DNA of 64,000 nucleotides from Rhizobium sp. Root708. Its GTDB lineage: Bacteria; Pseudomonadota; Alphaproteobacteria; Rhizobiales; Rhizobiaceae. Every line of letters begins with the position of its first letter. The stretch's first letter is position 1. Below, in pieces: positions 61,203 to 64,000 of this stretch. The notes under the pieces are model-generated. The model saw only the letters and a program-made list of their open reading frames with translations, had not been told where the DNA came from and made no database searches. The position numbers were made by a program, and so were the translations under genes. Location: the NCBI RefSeq assembly GCF_001429725.1, contig NZ_LMHV01000034.1, forward strand, positions 125,534 through 189,533, read 5' to 3'.

Positions 61203-62360
61203 TCAAGCAGTTTCCGCGGGCAGCGGCTTTCGCCCCCCTTTTCTCAGCGATGCGACACCGAGCAGGAAGGGGAAGAGGCGCGAGGTCGCCAAACTCTTCA
61301 TCTCTGCAATGAGCGCACAGACAAGTACCGTGATGATCACGATCGGGATGAAGGAACGGATATCGAGCAACCCCGCCTGAGCGATATAGTAGGCGGCAAC
61401 TACGATCACCGTCTGATGCGCGACATAGTAGGTCATGATCGACTTGTTCAGATGCGTGATGACCCGGTTCGGGCGGTTGGCGAGCCTGCCCGCAAAGGCA
61501 AGCAGCGCAAGGATTGCGCACCATTGGAATGCCGAGCGCACAACCCGGACCGCCATCACGAGAGCCTCCGGCCTTGCTTCCCGGGGTACGAGCAAGAAGA
61601 GTGCTGCAAGCGCAGTCATCGACAGCGTGGCGAGACCGAGGCTCACCCACCGTTGGCGGTCGACCTCTTGCCAGAAGCTCCGCTCGTTGACGAGCAGCGA
61701 TCCCACCATGAACATTGAGAAATATAGTGCATGCGAATAGAGGTCAGATCGAATGACCAGCGTCTCGCCGAAGATGGGATAGAGGCAGAGCCTCAGGAGC
61801 GATAGAAACGCAATCGGTGCGAGGAACAGTCCCTTGCCTTTCAGGCAACCGGCGAGGGACGTGGATATACCGGGCCAGCATCGTGCAAGCTGTGGCTGGG
61901 CGATGGACCAGACGATCATGTAGATCCACAGATAGGCCAGAAACCACATATGTTCCAGCTGAAGTTCGGACAGGACATAGGTCTTCCAGAAATCCCAATA
62001 GGAGAGATCAGGGGCGAAATTCTGCGGCGAGAAATAGACTTGCGGCGGCACAACTATGAAGACGCCAAACACGAAGGGTAAAAGAAGCTGTCGCGTGCGG
62101 GCGCTACGGATCTCGGCCATGGATCTCTTCTTCAGCAGCGATGCCGTCACCACGCCGGAAATGAAGAACAGCAGGCTCATCCGCCACGGATGGGAGCTGA
62201 CCGTGATCAGATCGATCAGTTTTCTGCTATCCGATGAGTTGATCCACCACGTCTTCGTCCCGTAGATCAGGCTCGAATGGTAGATGATGAGCGTGCCAAA
62301 GCAAAGTACACGCAACGCATCAAGGTCGTGACGTCGTCCCTCTAGTCTGTCGCTCGCCAT
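61203..62360 (-). CDS. Membrane acyltransferase family 3 (OafA/OpgC-like)
   Basis: The 385-residue protein has about ten membrane segments and the acyltransferase-3 start DLDALRVLCFGTLIIYHSSL. It contains a His of the first catalytic segment and the SLLFFISGVV segment near residue 64. It should transfer acetyl or succinyl groups to a periplasmic glycan. OpgC succinylates glucans and OafA acetylates O-antigen. The target here is not known. The ATG at 62360 opens the family start. The SGNH-type gene lies upstream on the same strand after 91 bases. Confidence 0.85.
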   Translation of the reverse strand: MASDRLEGRRHDLDALRVLCFGTLIIYHSSLIYGTKTWWINSSDSRKLIDLITVSSHPWRMSLLFFISGVVTASLLKKRSMAEIRSARTRQLLLPFVFGVFIVVPPQVYFSPQNFAPDLSYWDFWKTYVLSELQLEHMWFLAYLWIYMIVWSIAQPQLARCWPGISTSLAGCLKGKGLFLAPIAFLSLLRLCLYPIFGETLVIRSDLYSHALYFSMFMVGSLLVNERSFWQEVDRQRWVSLGLATLSMTALAALFLLVPREARPEALVMAVRVVRSAFQWCAILALLAFAGRLANRPNRVITHLNKSIMTYYVAHQTVIVVAAYYIAQAGLLDIRSFIPIVIITVLVCALIAEMKSLATSRLFPFLLGVASLRKGGRKPLPAETA

Positions 62361-62451
62361 ATGTCTCGTCCCCAGCCGAGGACATACAACCTGAAGAACA
62401 TTTATCATATATTAATGCGATCATAACGTTTAAAGATAAACGCGTAATCGG

Positions 62452-63279
62452 TCAGGCCTTGGCTCCCTCCGCTAGATAATCTGAGACAACTTTCCTCAGC
62501 ATTTGGGCGTCTTGAGCAGACATTCCTTCAGGCCGGAACGTCACGTTCAGCACGTCGTTTCCAGAGAAATAGCTGTAGAACATCAGCGCCGAAAGATAGC
62601 TGCCGTAGATCGAGGGGTGATTGCAGTCATAGTAGAGACTGAAGTCTTTCGGCTGGCTTTGGAGAGCCTCCCAAATCATGCCCACATTGACAAGAACGAC
62701 GCCGGTCAGAGCGGCGAGACGGGCATGCTGCCGTTGGATGTTGATATGCATGTCGGCATAACCCGATGGCGACAAATCGCCGCCGGATTTTGGCATACCT
62801 GCATTCCCGGTGCACTGGTGGGTATAGCGCCAGGTCACAAACATGACGGGCAAGGATCCCTTCGCCTGGACCTCCCTGATCAGGTTCTCCGCATCATCCC
62901 ATGCCGGCCCCGATTGCTGTGCACTGTACTGGTCGCTGCTCAGCACTTGCAGCACGACATGATCCCAGCGTTGTGAAAGTAGCGCTTGGGTTTCTTCGCT
63001 CTTGATATGGTCGCCAAGGCTGACACCCGGCTCCGCATCCATCTCAATGCGCAGTTTCTTGGAATAGCCGGCAGAATCGGCGATGGCTCGGACCATATGG
63101 GGCATGTCGTTGTAGAACGTGCGGCTGTTGCCGATGAACAATGCGGTCTGCTCGGGCCGCTTGTCGAAATGGTCCCGGGCCGTTTCAATGCCCTGGCTCA
63201 CGTATCCATTAAATGGCGGGAGAAAAATCAAACAGGCGAGCAGGACTGCCAGCAATACGCTTATTCTTATCCGCTGCAC
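62452..63279 (-). CDS. Secreted SGNH-type hydrolase/acyltransferase-partner protein
   Basis: The 275-residue protein has an N-terminal membrane anchor or signal segment (about residues 7-25). It then has an SGNH-like block I FIGNSRTFYNDMP with Ser52 as the candidate nucleophile, and a block V YYDCNHPS near residues 216-223 with Asp218 and His221 as the catalytic pair. SGNH proteins next to membrane acyltransferases often complete glycan O-acylation or act as esterases. The start is GTG at 63279 with GAGG eight bases upstream. Confidence 0.75.
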   Translation of the reverse strand: MQRIRISVLLAVLLACLIFLPPFNGYVSQGIETARDHFDKRPEQTALFIGNSRTFYNDMPHMVRAIADSAGYSKKLRIEMDAEPGVSLGDHIKSEETQALLSQRWDHVVLQVLSSDQYSAQQSGPAWDDAENLIREVQAKGSLPVMFVTWRYTHQCTGNAGMPKSGGDLSPSGYADMHINIQRQHARLAALTGVVLVNVGMIWEALQSQPKDFSLYYDCNHPSIYGSYLSALMFYSYFSGNDVLNVTFRPEGMSAQDAQMLRKVVSDYLAEGAKA

Positions 63280-63463
63280 GGCGTGACCTCATGCCATTTC
63301 GCAAGTCACGGTATGATTATCCGTTAAAACGTAAAGGATGGGTTGCACAACCAGCGAGGTAGCGAGGAATGTGCACATGAAGGACGGAACGCTGGGCCAC
63401 AAAGACTGTTGTGGCGCGAAGCCGGACACCGACACGCCACCCTGCCCTTTATGGGCCTCTTCG

Positions 63464-64000
63464 CTATCGCGCCGGCGCTCCGTCAAGGACGCGCAGCTGG
63501 ATGCGCCTTGATCCCTGATAGTGCTCCGCTCCCAATGAACCAGCGACGTGCACGTTGCCGCCGCGCGAGTTCAGCAGCAGGTTGCCGAGCTGTGTATCGG
63601 CTGCCCGGAAGGCAATGCCGTCCAACCGGGCGCCGTCCATTGCCTCCAGGGTGATCTTCACGTGCTTCTCGCCGACGACGCGGGAGTCGCGCAGCCGGTG
63701 GGCCGGAACGGCAAAGATCGGTTGCGAATGGCCGGAGCCGTAAGGGCCGGCGGTTTCCAGCCGGTCGATGAGCTCGATGTTGGCGCCGCTTGCGGCGATT
63801 GCGCCGTCGACCTTGAGCGTTTCGTTTGCCACCAAGGTCGCAACCGTCTTTTCGGCGCGCTCCGAAAAGTAGCCGCGCAAGCGCCCGAGCTTTTCACGTT
63901 CCACGGTGAGGCCAGCCGCCATCGCGTGCCCGCCGCCCTTCACGAGAAGGCCCTCATCTACTGCAGCCCGCACCATCTTGCCCATATCGAAGCCATTGAT
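63464..64000 (-). CDS. recJ: Single-stranded-DNA-specific exonuclease RecJ (partial, C-terminal end)
   Basis: The frame runs off the right edge; 178 codons remain. KGGGHAMAAGLTVE near the left of the visible part is the conserved DHHA1-domain motif with a His of the nucleic-acid site. The following region (GPYGSGHSQPIF, then the VGEKHVKITLEAMDG segment) is the OB-fold C-terminal domain of RecJ, a 5'-3' exonuclease in repair. It ends shortly before the intergenic stretch leading to the SGNH gene (63280-63463), which I see as noncoding. Confidence 0.93.
   Translation of the reverse strand: MNGFDMGKMVRAAVDEGLLVKGGGHAMAAGLTVEREKLGRLRGYFSERAEKTVATLVANETLKVDGAIAASGANIELIDRLETAGPYGSGHSQPIFAVPAHRLRDSRVVGEKHVKITLEAMDGARLDGIAFRAADTQLGNLLLNSRGGNVHVAGSLGAEHYQGSRRIQLRVLDGAPAR

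Noticed and set aside
63289..63486. Small minus-strand frame between the SGNH gene and recJ
   Set aside because: It overlaps recJ's end, and lacks a ribosome site and any family likeness.

Overview
The window reads as chromosomal DNA of a member of the Rhizobiaceae (Alphaproteobacteria, Rhizobium/Agrobacterium/Neorhizobium group). The reasons are the high GC content, the gene order pdhA-ftsB-eno-kdsA, the block rpsB-tsf-pyrH-frr-uppS-cdsA-rseP-bamA-lpxD-fabZ-lpxA-lpxI-lpxB next to gltA, the general amino-acid transporter aapJQMP, a lexA gene carrying the alphaproteobacterial GAAC-N7-GAAC SOS box, and ExoY/ExoF-type exopolysaccharide genes. No similarity search was run. Names rest on motifs, lengths and gene order.

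Left part (1-9300): the N-terminal part of pdhA (cut by the window edge), ftsB, eno, kdsA and a VOC-fold gene coupled to kdsA all lie on the minus strand. They are followed by lexA (+), comEC (-, tail-to-tail overlap with lexA) and gltA (+).

Envelope block (9306-22434, all minus, transcribed right to left): translation and lipid genes (rpsB, tsf, pyrH, frr, uppS, cdsA), then the site-2 protease RseP, the outer-membrane insertase BamA and the lipid A genes. Most junctions from lpxD to lpxB overlap or nearly touch, which suggests translational coupling.

Middle (22633-44060): separate housekeeping units. They include secreted pentapeptide and EipB-like proteins, RidA, GDPD, FemAB-like acetyltransferase, HIT, PAP2, ClpS-ClpA, phasin, DUF3597, DUF3126, CysE, a hydrolase, a zinc-finger protein, an FAD monooxygenase, a cystathionine beta-lyase, the aap operon, a secreted repeat protein and a methyltransferase. 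Clear intrinsic terminators separate many of them.

Exopolysaccharide region (44266-60070): a tRNA-Glu(UUC) gene on the left and a diverged tRNA-Glu(CUC)-like sequence in the same orientation on the right enclose about 15.5 kb. This stretch encodes a nearly self-contained Wzx/Wzy exopolysaccharide system: priming transferase (ExoY), five glycosyltransferase polypeptides carrying six GT domains, flippase (Wzx), polymerase (Wzy/ExoQ-like), co-polymerase with a degenerate ATPase (Wzz/ExoP-like), export protein (ExoF), a small ExoX-like membrane protein and a Tat-exported GH16 glycanase. No nucleotide-sugar genes and no integrase are visible. This locus is the most distinctive part of the window.

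Right flank (60158-64000): a cytoplasmic pentapeptide protein, an unknown secreted protein, a membrane acyltransferase with a neighbouring SGNH-type secreted protein (possibly acting on a polysaccharide), and the C-terminal end of recJ, cut by the window edge.
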